From UBA7672 sp044224605 (lineage in GTDB: Bacteria; Pseudomonadota; Alphaproteobacteria; Caulobacterales; Hyphomonadaceae), in assembly GCA_044224605.1 (NCBI GenBank), contig JBGAKC010000018.1, forward strand, positions 26,298-90,297: 64,000 nt of DNA, written 5' to 3'. Shown in pieces: positions 16,789-25,595 of the stretch (position 1 is the first letter of the stretch; each line of letters opens with the position of its first letter). A model generated the notes under the pieces. That model saw only the letters and a list, made by a program, of their open reading frames with translations. It did no database searches and had not been told where the DNA came from. Position numbers and translations under genes: made by a program.

Positions 16789-17215
16789 GCGCCTTCCGTA
16801 CGCCCTTGCCGAGGCCGATCTTTTTCGCGAACTCGCTGCGGCGTTCGGTGTAGCTGGGGGCGACCATCGGATAGTCCGCGGGGAGGGACCAGCGGCGGCG
16901 GTATTCATCGGGGCTCATGTTGTAGCGCGAGCGCAAGTAGCGCTTCAGCATCTTAAGCTTCCGGCCGTCTTCCAGGCAGACGATGTAGTCTTCGGTGACC
17001 GACTTCGCGATTGTCACGGCGGGTTTCAGCTTCTCGTCCGCCTTCAGCTCGGGCGCTCCCGACATGGCAGACACCGTGCGGTAGACCGAGCGGATGACGT
17101 CCGGAAGATTTTCGGCGGTCACCGGGTTGTTGGAAACAAAAGAGGACACGATCTCCGAAGTCATCCGGAGAACATCCTGGTGCGGTAGCACAGAAGTGCT
17201 GGAGCCTTCCGGCAT
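16784..17215 (-). CDS. MucR/Ros family transcriptional regulator
   Basis: A 143-residue regulator. The N-terminal helical oligomerisation part is followed by the Ros/MucR DNA-binding block DYIVCLEDGRKLKMLKRYL, then SPDEYRRRWSLPADYPMVAP. The classical zinc ligands are incomplete: Cys then Asp replace Cys-x2-Cys, and Tyr and Arg occupy the His positions. Zinc-independent MucR proteins with such changes are known in alphaproteobacteria, where they act as global silencers of exopolysaccharide, motility or cell-cycle genes. The gene ends precisely at the IS481 target duplication. Confidence 0.92.
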   Translation of the reverse strand: MPEGSSTSVLPHQDVLRMTSEIVSSFVSNNPVTAENLPDVIRSVYRTVSAMSGAPELKADEKLKPAVTIAKSVTEDYIVCLEDGRKLKMLKRYLRSRYNMSPDEYRRRWSLPADYPMVAPSYTERRSEFAKKIGLGKGVRKAR

Positions 17216-17465
17216 ATTGTCTTCTCACCCTGTCCCTGCGCGCCGCAATACAGCGCGCCACCTCAAGAGGAGCGGTCGTAACTACCAAGTGGCTGATTAC
17301 AGATTAAGTCCGAATACTGATTCTGATCCATCTTCTCCTTTGGGCAATGGATGCGAGATGTGGCCAGGACTGTTGGTTTCCACGAGGTTGCTGGAACACT
17401 TGCCAAGGGCGGGGCGAGCCCGTATCGCCCGTCAAATCCGCCCCGAAACCGCAGGAGTCGCGCCC
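17216..17465. other. Leader region between MucR and glyA
   Basis: About 250 bp between divergent genes, containing both promoters. I looked for a glycine, SAM or SAH riboswitch ahead of glyA and recognised none. A GC-rich inverted stretch lies near 17405-17445 (GGGCGGGGCGAGCCCG and CCGCCCC), of unclear role. Confidence 0.4.
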
Positions 17466-18764
<1,299 letters not shown>

Positions 18765-18781
18765 AGCTGAAGAGGTAACGC

Positions 18782-19255
18782 TTGCGCTGTCCTTACTGCG
18801 GTTTCGCAGACTCTGTCGTGAAGGACAGCCGGCCGGCTGAAGAAGACACCGCCGTGCGCCGCAGGCGTGGATGCATGCAGTGCGGCGGCAGGTTCACGAC
18901 ATTCGAGCGGGTGCAGCTGCGCGATCTTATCGTGGTGAAGCGCGACAATCGCCGTGCGCCGTTCGATCGCGACAAGCTGCGCCGGTCGGTCTCCATCGCC
19001 CTGCAGAAGCGTCCGGTGAGCGAAGAGAAGCTCGACCAGATGATCTCCGGCATCGTGCGGCGGCTGGAGAACATGGGCGAGAGCGAGATCCAGACATCGA
19101 CAATCGGCGAGATGGTGATGGAGAGCCTCAGCGGGCTCGATCCGGTGGCCTTCATCCGCTACGCATCGGTCTATAAGGACTTCAAGTCACCTGCGGACTT
19201 CGCGGCGTTCGTCGCCAAGCAGACCGAGGACGAGGGCGGCGGCGAGAAGGAGTGA
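18782..19255 (+). CDS. nrdR: Transcriptional repressor NrdR
   Basis: A 157-residue repressor of ribonucleotide reductase genes. The zinc ribbon has two Cys pairs (MRCPYCG and CMQCGGRF) and is followed by an ATP-cone domain (VVKRDNRRAPFDRDKLRRSV), which senses ATP/dATP. It starts at a TTG. Its end overlaps the ribD-like GTG by four bases (GTGA). nrdR at the head of the riboflavin genes is the usual alphaproteobacterial order. Confidence 0.96.
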   Translation: MRCPYCGFADSVVKDSRPAEEDTAVRRRRGCMQCGGRFTTFERVQLRDLIVVKRDNRRAPFDRDKLRRSVSIALQKRPVSEEKLDQMISGIVRRLENMGESEIQTSTIGEMVMESLSGLDPVAFIRYASVYKDFKSPADFAAFVAKQTEDEGGGEKE

Positions 19256-19923
19256 ACGTGGCTTCGCCTCCTTCCGTTACGCTGAAGCTGGCGACGTCGC
19301 TCGATGGGCGCATTGCGCTCGCCAACGGCCAGAGCAAGTGGATCACGGGCGAGGCGGCGCGGGCGGAAGTGCACCGGCTGCGCGCGGCGCATGATGCGGT
19401 GATTGTCGGCTCGGAGACGGTGCTGGCGGATGACCCGGAGCTGACGGCGCGGACCGATCCGATGCCGGTGAAACAGCCACTGCGTGTCGTGGCCGACAGC
19501 CGGGGGCGGACGCCGGCGAGTGCGAAGCTTTTCTCGACGCTGGAGATGGGGCCGGTGGCGGTGGCGACGCTGGAGACGATGGATCTCGATCGCTGGCCGT
19601 CGACGCACGGGCTGCAGTTCTGGATGCTGCCGGCGGGGGAAGGCTCGGCCAGCGTGTCGCTGCCGGAGCTGCTCAACTCGGCGCAGCGTGCAGGTGTCGG
19701 TTCGATGATGATCGAGGGCGGCGGGCAGCTCGCAGCGGCGTTTGTGCGGGCGGGGCTGGTGGACCGGATCGAATGGTTCAGGGCGCCGGTGTTGCTGGGT
19801 GGGGATGGTAAACCCTGCCTGGGGCCGCTCGAGCTGGGGGCGCTGGACGGGGCGCCGCAGTTTGTCCGCACGGCCGTACGGGAAGTTGGCCCCGATCTCT
19901 GGGAAAGCTATGCGCGGCGATAG
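19252..19923 (+). CDS. RibD reductase domain alone (5-amino-6-(5-phosphoribosylamino)uracil reductase)
   Basis: A 223-residue protein matching only the C-terminal NADPH-dependent reductase half of RibD: VTLKLATSLDGRIA at the start, HDAVIVGSETVLADDPELTAR, and MMIEGGGQLAAAFVRAGLVD. The N-terminal deaminase domain, with its zinc motifs H-A-E and P-C-x-x-x-G-x-x-x-P-C, is absent; the gene starts directly at the reductase and overlaps nrdR by four bases. In most relatives this position holds full-length ribD. The deaminase reaction must be supplied by another locus. The call as reductase is firm. Confidence 0.88.
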   Translation: MNVASPPSVTLKLATSLDGRIALANGQSKWITGEAARAEVHRLRAAHDAVIVGSETVLADDPELTARTDPMPVKQPLRVVADSRGRTPASAKLFSTLEMGPVAVATLETMDLDRWPSTHGLQFWMLPAGEGSASVSLPELLNSAQRAGVGSMMIEGGGQLAAAFVRAGLVDRIEWFRAPVLLGGDGKPCLGPLELGALDGAPQFVRTAVREVGPDLWESYARR

Positions 19924-19931
19924 GCCGGGCT

Positions 19932-19955
19932 TGGGGTTAAGCCTCGCTAACCCCA
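19932..19955 (+). other. Hairpin between the ribD-like gene and ribE
   Basis: TGGGGTTA at 19932-19939 pairs with TAACCCCA at 19948-19955 around an 8-nt loop, just after the stop codon. No T run follows, so this is not a canonical terminator; it may stabilise or punctuate the mRNA. The 118-nt gap to ribE shows no recognisable FMN riboswitch core. Confidence 0.5.
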
Positions 19956-20041
19956 CCTGACGGCGGGCGATGGTTGTCAGGCGGCCCGGAGCGGCGTAGC
20001 GCCTTTCCACGGCCCCGGACGGACGGGCTCAGGATGTTTGA

Positions 20042-20659
20042 ATGTTCACCGGACTTGTCACAGACGTCGGCCATGTGGAGTCCGTCGAGGACACGAACGG
20101 GCTGCGTCGTATTCGCGTCGAGGGCGTCTATCCCGCCTCCGCGATCCAGATGGGCGCGTCGATCCAGCATTCGGGTGTGTGTCTCACGGTTGTCGATTTC
20201 GGCGAGCGTGCGGGTGGGTCCTGGTGGGTGGTGGAAGCCATTCCCGAGACGCTTTCGCGGACGACGCTGGGGCAGTGGAAAGTCGGATCGAAGGTGAACC
20301 TTGAGCTGTCGCTGAAGCTGGGCGACGAGCTGGGCGGGCATCTTGTCTATGGGCATGTCGACGGGCTGGGCGAGCTGTCGGACGTTCGTCAGGTTGGTGA
20401 TAGCCGCGTGCTGCGCATCCGCATCCCCGAGCAGCTTTCGAAGTTCTTCGCCGAGAAGGGTTCGGTCACGATCGATGGCGTGTCGCTGACCGTGTCGGCG
20501 GTGAGCGCCGCGCATGGCGATGCGTGGTTCGAGGTGTCGCTGATCCCGCATACGCTGTCGGTGACGACGCTGGGCTCGCTGAAGGCGGGCGACAAAGTCA
20601 ATCTGGAAGTTGACATGCTCGCGCGCTACGTGGCGCGCATGCTGGAGTGGCGGTCATGA
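20042..20659 (+). CDS. ribE: Riboflavin synthase alpha subunit
   Basis: A 205-residue trimeric enzyme that dismutates two 6,7-dimethyl-8-ribityllumazine molecules into riboflavin. The N-terminal MFTGLVTDVGHV start is diagnostic, and the two repeated barrels are visible: SIQHSGVCLTVVDF in the first and VTIDGVSLTVSAV in the second. The stop overlaps the next gene as ATGA, so the two are coupled. Confidence 0.96.
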   Translation: MFTGLVTDVGHVESVEDTNGLRRIRVEGVYPASAIQMGASIQHSGVCLTVVDFGERAGGSWWVVEAIPETLSRTTLGQWKVGSKVNLELSLKLGDELGGHLVYGHVDGLGELSDVRQVGDSRVLRIRIPEQLSKFFAEKGSVTIDGVSLTVSAVSAAHGDAWFEVSLIPHTLSVTTLGSLKAGDKVNLEVDMLARYVARMLEWRS

Positions 20660-21798
20660 AGGATCATATCGAGAAGTATGATTTCTCGGCGGCGATCTCT
20701 CCCATCGAGGAGATTGTGGAAGAGGCGCGCAACGGGCGAATGTACATCCTCGTCGACGCGGAAGACCGCGAGAATGAGGGCGACCTGATCATTCCGGCGC
20801 AGTTCGCGACGCCGGCGCAGGTGAACTTCATGGCCAAGTATGGTCGCGGGCTGATCTGCCTTTCGGTGACGCGGGACCGCGCCCGAACACTCGAACTTGA
20901 CATGATGGCGCGCGAGAACCGCGAAAGCATGAAAACGGCTTTCACTGTCTCGATTGAGGCCAAGGAAGGCGTCACGACCGGGATTTCGGCACATGATCGC
21001 GCACATACGATCGCCGTGGCGATCGACCCGACCAAGAATGCCGACGACATCGTTTCGCCGGGTCACGTCTTCCCGCTCGTCGCCAAGGAAGGCGGTGTCC
21101 TGGTTCGGGCGGGGCATACAGAAGCGAGCGTCGACATTTCGCGTCTCGCCGGCCTCTACCCGGCGGCGGTGATCTGCGAGATCATGAACGATGACGGCTC
21201 GATGGCGCGCCTGCCGGAGCTCGTGACGTTCGCGCAATTGCACGGGATGAAGATCGGCACGATCGCTGATCTCATTGCGTGGCGCCGCCGCCATGACCGT
21301 TTCCTCGAGCGTCGGATCGAGAGCGATTTCGAAAGCGCCTGGGGCGGCAAGTTCCGCATCATCGTCTTCCGCAACACGCTGGACGGCGCCGAGCATGTCG
21401 CGCTGGTGAAGGGCCGCGTACAGGGCGATCAGCCGACTCTGGTGCGTGTGCATCGCGTCGACTTCCTGTCTGACTTCCTCGGCGAGGCGGGTAAACGCGA
21501 GGGGCTGGTGAAGCGGGCGATGGAAAAGCTGTCGGCTTCGGAAGAGGCCGGCGTCGTGGTGCTCGTCCGGATGGGCATGGGCGAGGAGATCGCGAGGGCG
21601 CTGGGCGGGCAGGCCGAGGCGCAGGCGACGGCGGAAGCCGCTCATCCGCTGCGCGAGTATGGCGTCGGGGCGCAGATCCTGAAGGATCTGGGCGTCCGCC
21701 GCATGATCCTGATGAGCAATACGCGGCCAAACGTGCTGCCGGGTCTTGACGGATATGGCCTGACAGTCGAGGGCTGGCGCCGCATCGACGGAGAGTAG
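20656..21798 (+). CDS. ribB: 3,4-dihydroxy-2-butanone 4-phosphate synthase with degenerate GTP cyclohydrolase II-like domain (RibBX type)
   Basis: A 380-residue protein. The N-terminal half is a good DHBP synthase: VDAEDRENEGDLIIPAQ, TGISAHDRAHTI, and HVFPLVAKEGGVLVRAGHTEA. The C-terminal half aligns with GTP cyclohydrolase II, but where RibA has the zinc motif with three Cys after LVRVHSEC it reads LVRVHRVDFLSDFLG, and the LRQEGRGIGL block is replaced by LVRMGMGEEIARALG. The domain should be inactive as a cyclohydrolase, as in RibBX proteins described in proteobacteria. ATG 20656 is preferred to GTG 20647 because of the ATGA overlap with ribE. Confidence 0.93.
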   Translation: MKDHIEKYDFSAAISPIEEIVEEARNGRMYILVDAEDRENEGDLIIPAQFATPAQVNFMAKYGRGLICLSVTRDRARTLELDMMARENRESMKTAFTVSIEAKEGVTTGISAHDRAHTIAVAIDPTKNADDIVSPGHVFPLVAKEGGVLVRAGHTEASVDISRLAGLYPAAVICEIMNDDGSMARLPELVTFAQLHGMKIGTIADLIAWRRRHDRFLERRIESDFESAWGGKFRIIVFRNTLDGAEHVALVKGRVQGDQPTLVRVHRVDFLSDFLGEAGKREGLVKRAMEKLSASEEAGVVVLVRMGMGEEIARALGGQAEAQATAEAAHPLREYGVGAQILKDLGVRRMILMSNTRPNVLPGLDGYGLTVEGWRRIDGE

Positions 21799-21800
21799 AA

Positions 21801-22247
21801 ATGGCAGACGCCCCCCGCATCCTGATCGTCACCTCCCGTTACTACGCCAACATCATGACCGAGCTCGAAGCCTCCGTGGCCGAGGGGCTGGAGAAGGTCG
21901 GCGCGACATACGAATTTCTCGAGGTGCCTGGCGCCTTCGAAATCCCCGCGGCGATCTCCATGGCGGCCAGCACGGGCGAGTGGGATGGCTTTGTGGCGCT
22001 GGGCTGCGTGATCCGCGGCGAGACGAGCCACTATGAGCTGATCACGAACCATGTCGCGCGTGGCCTGATGGAGCTGTCGATCTCGGGCGTGCCGCTCGGC
22101 TTCGGCGTTCTAACGGTCGAGAACGAGGCGCAGGCCCGCGTGCGCGCCGATCGCAAGCAGAAGAACAAGGGCGCGGAAGTGGTGGCGGCCGTGCTGCGCA
22201 TGGTCGGTCTGTCCTACCGGTTCAACAAGCTGGCCGAGGAAGAGTAA
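21801..22247 (+). CDS. ribH: 6,7-dimethyl-8-ribityllumazine synthase
   Basis: A 148-residue enzyme that joins the pyrimidine and DHBP products to lumazine. Marks are ILIVTSRYYANI at the start, FLEVPGAFEIPAA, LGCVIRGETSHYELI and GVLTVENEAQARVRAD followed by NKGAEV. It begins two bases after ribB and ends in a TAATG overlap with nusB. Confidence 0.96.
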   Translation: MADAPRILIVTSRYYANIMTELEASVAEGLEKVGATYEFLEVPGAFEIPAAISMAASTGEWDGFVALGCVIRGETSHYELITNHVARGLMELSISGVPLGFGVLTVENEAQARVRADRKQKNKGAEVVAAVLRMVGLSYRFNKLAEEE

Positions 22248-22717
22248 TGGCGGCTTCTGCCGAAGCTGAACGCAAGCTGCTGGCGGCGCGCCGTGCGGGT
22301 GCGCGGCTTGCGGCCGTGCAGGCCCTCTACCAGATGGAACAGACCGAGCAGTCAGTGCGTTCGGTGATCGCGGACTTCATGGAAGACCGGCTCGGCCTTA
22401 ACGACGAGGGCGACCCGGTCGAAGAAGCTGATCCGGATATCTTCAAGGCGATCGTGGAAGGCGTGGTCGACCGTCAGGAAGCCATCGACGCGGCGATCAT
22501 GAAGCGGCTGGCCAGCGGCTGGAAGATCGAGCGGCTGGATGCGACCTCGCGCGCGATCCTGCGGGCGGGCGTCTACGAGTTGATCGTGGAGATCAGCTTG
22601 CCGTCGCAAATCATCCTCGACGAATATGTTTCAATCGCCCACGCCTTCTTCGAAGGCGCCGAACCGAGATTCATCAACGGCCTGCTCGACGCGGTTTCGC
22701 GGGATGTTCGCGGGTAG
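22247..22717 (+). CDS. nusB: Transcription antitermination factor NusB
   Basis: A 156-residue helical protein that binds boxA RNA with NusE during rRNA transcription. It shows ARLAAVQALYQME at the N-terminus, and the C-terminal RAILRAGVYEL, ILDEYVSIAHAFF and RFINGLLDAVSRD blocks. The start overlaps the ribH stop by one base. Confidence 0.95.
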   Translation: MAASAEAERKLLAARRAGARLAAVQALYQMEQTEQSVRSVIADFMEDRLGLNDEGDPVEEADPDIFKAIVEGVVDRQEAIDAAIMKRLASGWKIERLDATSRAILRAGVYELIVEISLPSQIILDEYVSIAHAFFEGAEPRFINGLLDAVSRDVRG

Positions 22718-22722
22718 CGCAG

Positions 22723-23688
22723 ATGGATGAGTTCGATCTCATCCGCAGATACTTTGCCCCGCTCGCAACCTCGCCCGGCGCGGATCGGCTGCGCGACGAC
22801 GTCGCCGAGATCGCGCCGGGATTGATCGCGACCAAGGATGCGATTGTCGAGGGCGTCCACTTCCTGCCGGATGATCCGATTGCGACGGTGGCGCAGAAGC
22901 TGGTGCGCGTGAATGTGTCGGACATCATCGCAAAGGGCGGCAAGCCAGATGCGGCGCTGCTGGCGCTGGTGTGGCCGAAGGAGCGGGATGCGGCGCAGCT
23001 TGGCGATTTCTCGCGCGGGCTCGGCAAGGACCTCGAACGCTGGGGTGCGCGCCTCGTGGGCGGCGACACGACGTCGACGGGTGGGCCGCTGACCCTGACG
23101 TTGACTCTGCTCGGGCGCGTGGGTGCGCGTGGACCCGTGCGCCGGTCGGGTGCGCAGGTGGGCGATGATGTCTGGGTGAGCGGCACGATCGGCGATGGCT
23201 GGCTCGGGCTGATGGCCGCGAAGGGCGCATTCGGGAGGCTGTCGGCGGAGGCGCGCAATCTGATGGTGTCGCGCTATCGCGTGCCGGAGCCGCCGCGATT
23301 GCGTTTTGCTGATCTGGTGGCGCAGGTCGCGACGGGCAGCATCGATGTGTCCGATGGGCTGGTCGCCGATGCGGGGCATGTGGCCGAGGCATCTGGCGTT
23401 GCGGTGGTGATCGAGGCTGCGCGCGTGCCGCTGAGCGCGGTGGGCGAGGGCTATCTCACCAATGCCAAGGCGGATCTGCGGGCGCTGCTGGTGGGGGGAG
23501 ACGACTACCAGACGCTGTTCACCGCACCGCCGTCGGCGCGAGGGATGATCAAGGCGTCGAAGGAAGCCGTGACGCGGATCGGACGCGTCGAGACCGGCGC
23601 CGGCGTGAAAGTGCTGGATGCTTCGGGCGCCGAGATGGCGTTCGAAAGCGCTGGCTGGCGGCATTTTTCGGGGCCATCAGAAGCGTAA
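22723..23688 (+). CDS. thiL: Thiamine-monophosphate kinase
   Basis: A 321-residue kinase that phosphorylates thiamine monophosphate to the diphosphate. Marks are FDLIRRYFAPLA, GVHFLPDDPIATVAQKLVRVN, SDIIAKGGKPDAALL, GGDTTSTGGPLTLT, SIDVSDGLVADAGHVAEAS and LLVGGDDYQTLFT. It follows nusB by five bases, as in many alphaproteobacteria. Confidence 0.95.
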   Translation: MDEFDLIRRYFAPLATSPGADRLRDDVAEIAPGLIATKDAIVEGVHFLPDDPIATVAQKLVRVNVSDIIAKGGKPDAALLALVWPKERDAAQLGDFSRGLGKDLERWGARLVGGDTTSTGGPLTLTLTLLGRVGARGPVRRSGAQVGDDVWVSGTIGDGWLGLMAAKGAFGRLSAEARNLMVSRYRVPEPPRLRFADLVAQVATGSIDVSDGLVADAGHVAEASGVAVVIEAARVPLSAVGEGYLTNAKADLRALLVGGDDYQTLFTAPPSARGMIKASKEAVTRIGRVETGAGVKVLDASGAEMAFESAGWRHFSGPSEA

Positions 23689-23723
23689 ACGCGGCCTAAA
23701 CCATTCACGGGCAGGGTGCCAGG

Positions 23724-24167
23724 ATGCGCCTGTCACGCCGTGAATTGCTGTCCGCCGTGTCGACCGCCGCCGTGCTGTCGATGTTCATGCCTGCCTTCGC
23801 GCAGGAGCACGGCGCCGAGGGCAGTGCGACGCCGGATGAGGCCGAAGTCGCTCGCTCGGTAGACATGGGCGGTCTGGTGTTCCCGGTGTTTGACCAAAAT
23901 CGCAAGCTGAAGAACTACCTTTTCGTCAACGCGCGCATGCTCGCCGGACCGGGCAAGGATGTGTGGAAGTATCGCGAGCAGCAGCACTTCATCCGCGACG
24001 CCATCATATGCGCGTCACACAAGGTGAGCTTCAACGTGAAGGGCGACTTCAAGAAGCTGGACGAGAAGCTGGCGGCTGCAGAATGCCTCAAGGCTGCCAA
24101 TCAGGTGATTGGCGAGCCCAACGCCCTGATTCAGATGACGTTCACGCAGATCGCCAGCCAGGACTGA
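23724..24167 (+). CDS. Secreted protein of unknown function
   Basis: A 147-residue exported protein. The signal sequence begins MRLSRRELLSAVST, with a twin Arg that may be a Tat-like signal, and is cleaved near MPAFAQE. The mature part has two Cys (AIICASHK and AAECLKAANQ) that could form a disulfide. It follows thiL by 35 bp and may belong to the same transcript. A family name was not recognised. Confidence 0.75.
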   Translation: MRLSRRELLSAVSTAAVLSMFMPAFAQEHGAEGSATPDEAEVARSVDMGGLVFPVFDQNRKLKNYLFVNARMLAGPGKDVWKYREQQHFIRDAIICASHKVSFNVKGDFKKLDEKLAAAECLKAANQVIGEPNALIQMTFTQIASQD

Positions 24168-24186
24168 ACACGAAAGCGGGAGCCGG

Positions 24187-24708
24187 CTAGTTCCGGCGCG
24201 TCGGAATATCGCCTGGCTGCGTGTTGTCCTGTTCCATGCCCGGGATCTGGTTGCGCAGGCTGCCGAGCGTACCGAACAGCTGTTCCAGGATGCCAAGTTC
24301 ACGGCCGCGCGTGGGCGTGACGCGTGAGTTGTAGTCGATCACGCGGCCATCGTCGGTGTCGTAGATGAGCACGTCGGAAACGACATCATCGTCATCGAAG
24401 CGTACGGCGATGATGTGACGCTGGACGACCTTCGGATAATAGAAGGTCAGTCGTTCGCGGGTCGACGACATGTAGACCCAGAGCTTTTCCTTACCAGCCT
24501 GCAGCTTGGCCTGGCCTGGCGTGTCGAAGATCGAGGTGGTCGAGGGCGTTCCGAGACGGGCAAGAACGGTCGAGCGCGTGTCGACGGCGGGTTTCACGTC
24601 CTCTGGCAGGGCCTGATCCGGAACATAGCCGTGGAAGTCACGGGTCGCCGTGCAGCCAGCGGCCACGAGGGTGGCGGCGGCAAGTCCTGCGAGGGCAAGG
24701 CGGCGCAT
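24187..24708 (-). CDS. bamE: Outer-membrane assembly lipoprotein BamE (SmpA/OmlA family)
   Basis: A 173-residue lipoprotein with lipobox VAAGC and a SmpA/OmlA domain: STVLARLGTPSTTSIFD, KLWVYMSSTRERLTFYYPKVVQR, then AVRFDDDDVVSDVLIYD. It would act in the BAM complex for outer-membrane protein insertion. It is divergent from the ubiquinol-cytochrome c chaperone gene, which is the usual alphaproteobacterial neighbourhood. Confidence 0.92.
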   Translation of the reverse strand: MRRLALAGLAAATLVAAGCTATRDFHGYVPDQALPEDVKPAVDTRSTVLARLGTPSTTSIFDTPGQAKLQAGKEKLWVYMSSTRERLTFYYPKVVQRHIIAVRFDDDDVVSDVLIYDTDDGRVIDYNSRVTPTRGRELGILEQLFGTLGSLRNQIPGMEQDNTQPGDIPTRRN

Positions 24709-24917
24709 GGGCGAAAACTCCGGAACTTGCGGCTAGCTACAGGTAGCCACCGCAGCTTGGCAAGGCTGGCGGACATCAGGTCTTTTTTGGGGCGGAGCGC
24801 CCGTTTCGCGGCGCCTTTCCAGACGGATGAACCCTGCTAGTGTCCCGCGCCTGTCAGGGGAACTGTCGGGGAAGCGGGCAAGCGGGGACGTGAAAAGCGA
24901 CCCCAAATGAGGGCGGC

Positions 24918-25445
24918 ATGGCATTCGGAAACCTGTTTCAGTCGAAGAAGAATCGCTGGGCGGTCGATCGTCTTCACCGGTCTATCCAGGACCATTCGCT
25001 GCGGCCCGATTTTTACTATGATGGCGGCGTCCGCGACAATTTTTCCGGGCGGTTTGAGCTGACCTCGCTGAATGCAGCGCTGATGTTCCGGCGGTTGCGC
25101 ACGGCAGGGGTTGCGGGCAAGCAGCTGTCGCAGGACGTATTCGACGCTCTGTTCCATGGCTTCGACGAAGCCCTGCGGGACATCGGCACGGGCGACCTCA
25201 GCGTCGGCAAGAAGATCCGCAAGATGGGCGAGGCCTTCTACGGCCGGGCCAAGGCCTATGACGATGCGCTGGCGGAGGGCGCGCCAGAGCTCGACCTTGG
25301 CCACGCAATGGTGCGCAATCTCGGCGTATCGGACACTGAAATGGACCGGTTCGTGCGCTATGTGCGGCTGGTGGAAGAGACGTTGAAGCGGCACACCGAC
25401 GAGCAGCTGCTATCCGGCGATGTCAACTGGCCGCGACTTCCTTGA
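24918..25445 (+). CDS. Ubiquinol-cytochrome c chaperone (Cbp3 family)
   Basis: A 175-residue protein related to mitochondrial Cbp3, which assists cytochrome b and complex III assembly. The family pattern is visible in RLHRSIQDHSLRPDFYYDGGVRDNF (shown only in part), LTSLNAALMFRRLR and FDALFHGFDEALRDIGTGDLSVGKKI, with the central dimer/helix bundle. The usual next gene, DUF177/YceD, is not found before plsX. Confidence 0.9.
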   Translation: MAFGNLFQSKKNRWAVDRLHRSIQDHSLRPDFYYDGGVRDNFSGRFELTSLNAALMFRRLRTAGVAGKQLSQDVFDALFHGFDEALRDIGTGDLSVGKKIRKMGEAFYGRAKAYDDALAEGAPELDLGHAMVRNLGVSDTEMDRFVRYVRLVEETLKRHTDEQLLSGDVNWPRLP

Positions 25446-25595
25446 TATTATGACAGTTTCAGTCGCTGTGGCTGCCGCAGCGACGCAGGCGGCAGGGCCT
25501 GTTACCTCCCCGCGCACGTGCTATTAGACGCCTGAATCGTGGCTGGACCGGGATGATTCCGCTCGGTAAGCGCCATCCTGGAGCCTTCGGCGGAC
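25446..25595. other. Intergenic stretch where a DUF177 gene is normally found
   Basis: Only 150 bp separate the Cbp3-like gene and plsX. In many alphaproteobacteria a roughly 180-codon DUF177 (YceD) gene sits here. No frame of that kind, intact or broken, is seen; only a promoter or leader is possible. Confidence 0.45.

Noticed and set aside
17216..17465. Glycine, SAM or SAH riboswitch before glyA
   Set aside because: No conserved aptamer core recognised by eye; a covariance search would be needed to exclude a divergent one.
19924..20041. FMN riboswitch before ribE
   Set aside because: The 118-nt gap was read for the conserved FMN aptamer core and none was found; only a short hairpin is visible.
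23685..23724. CtrA-like TAAA-N7-TAAA between thiL and the next gene
   Set aside because: Both half sites deviate from TTAA, and the stretch lies inside a run of co-directional genes.
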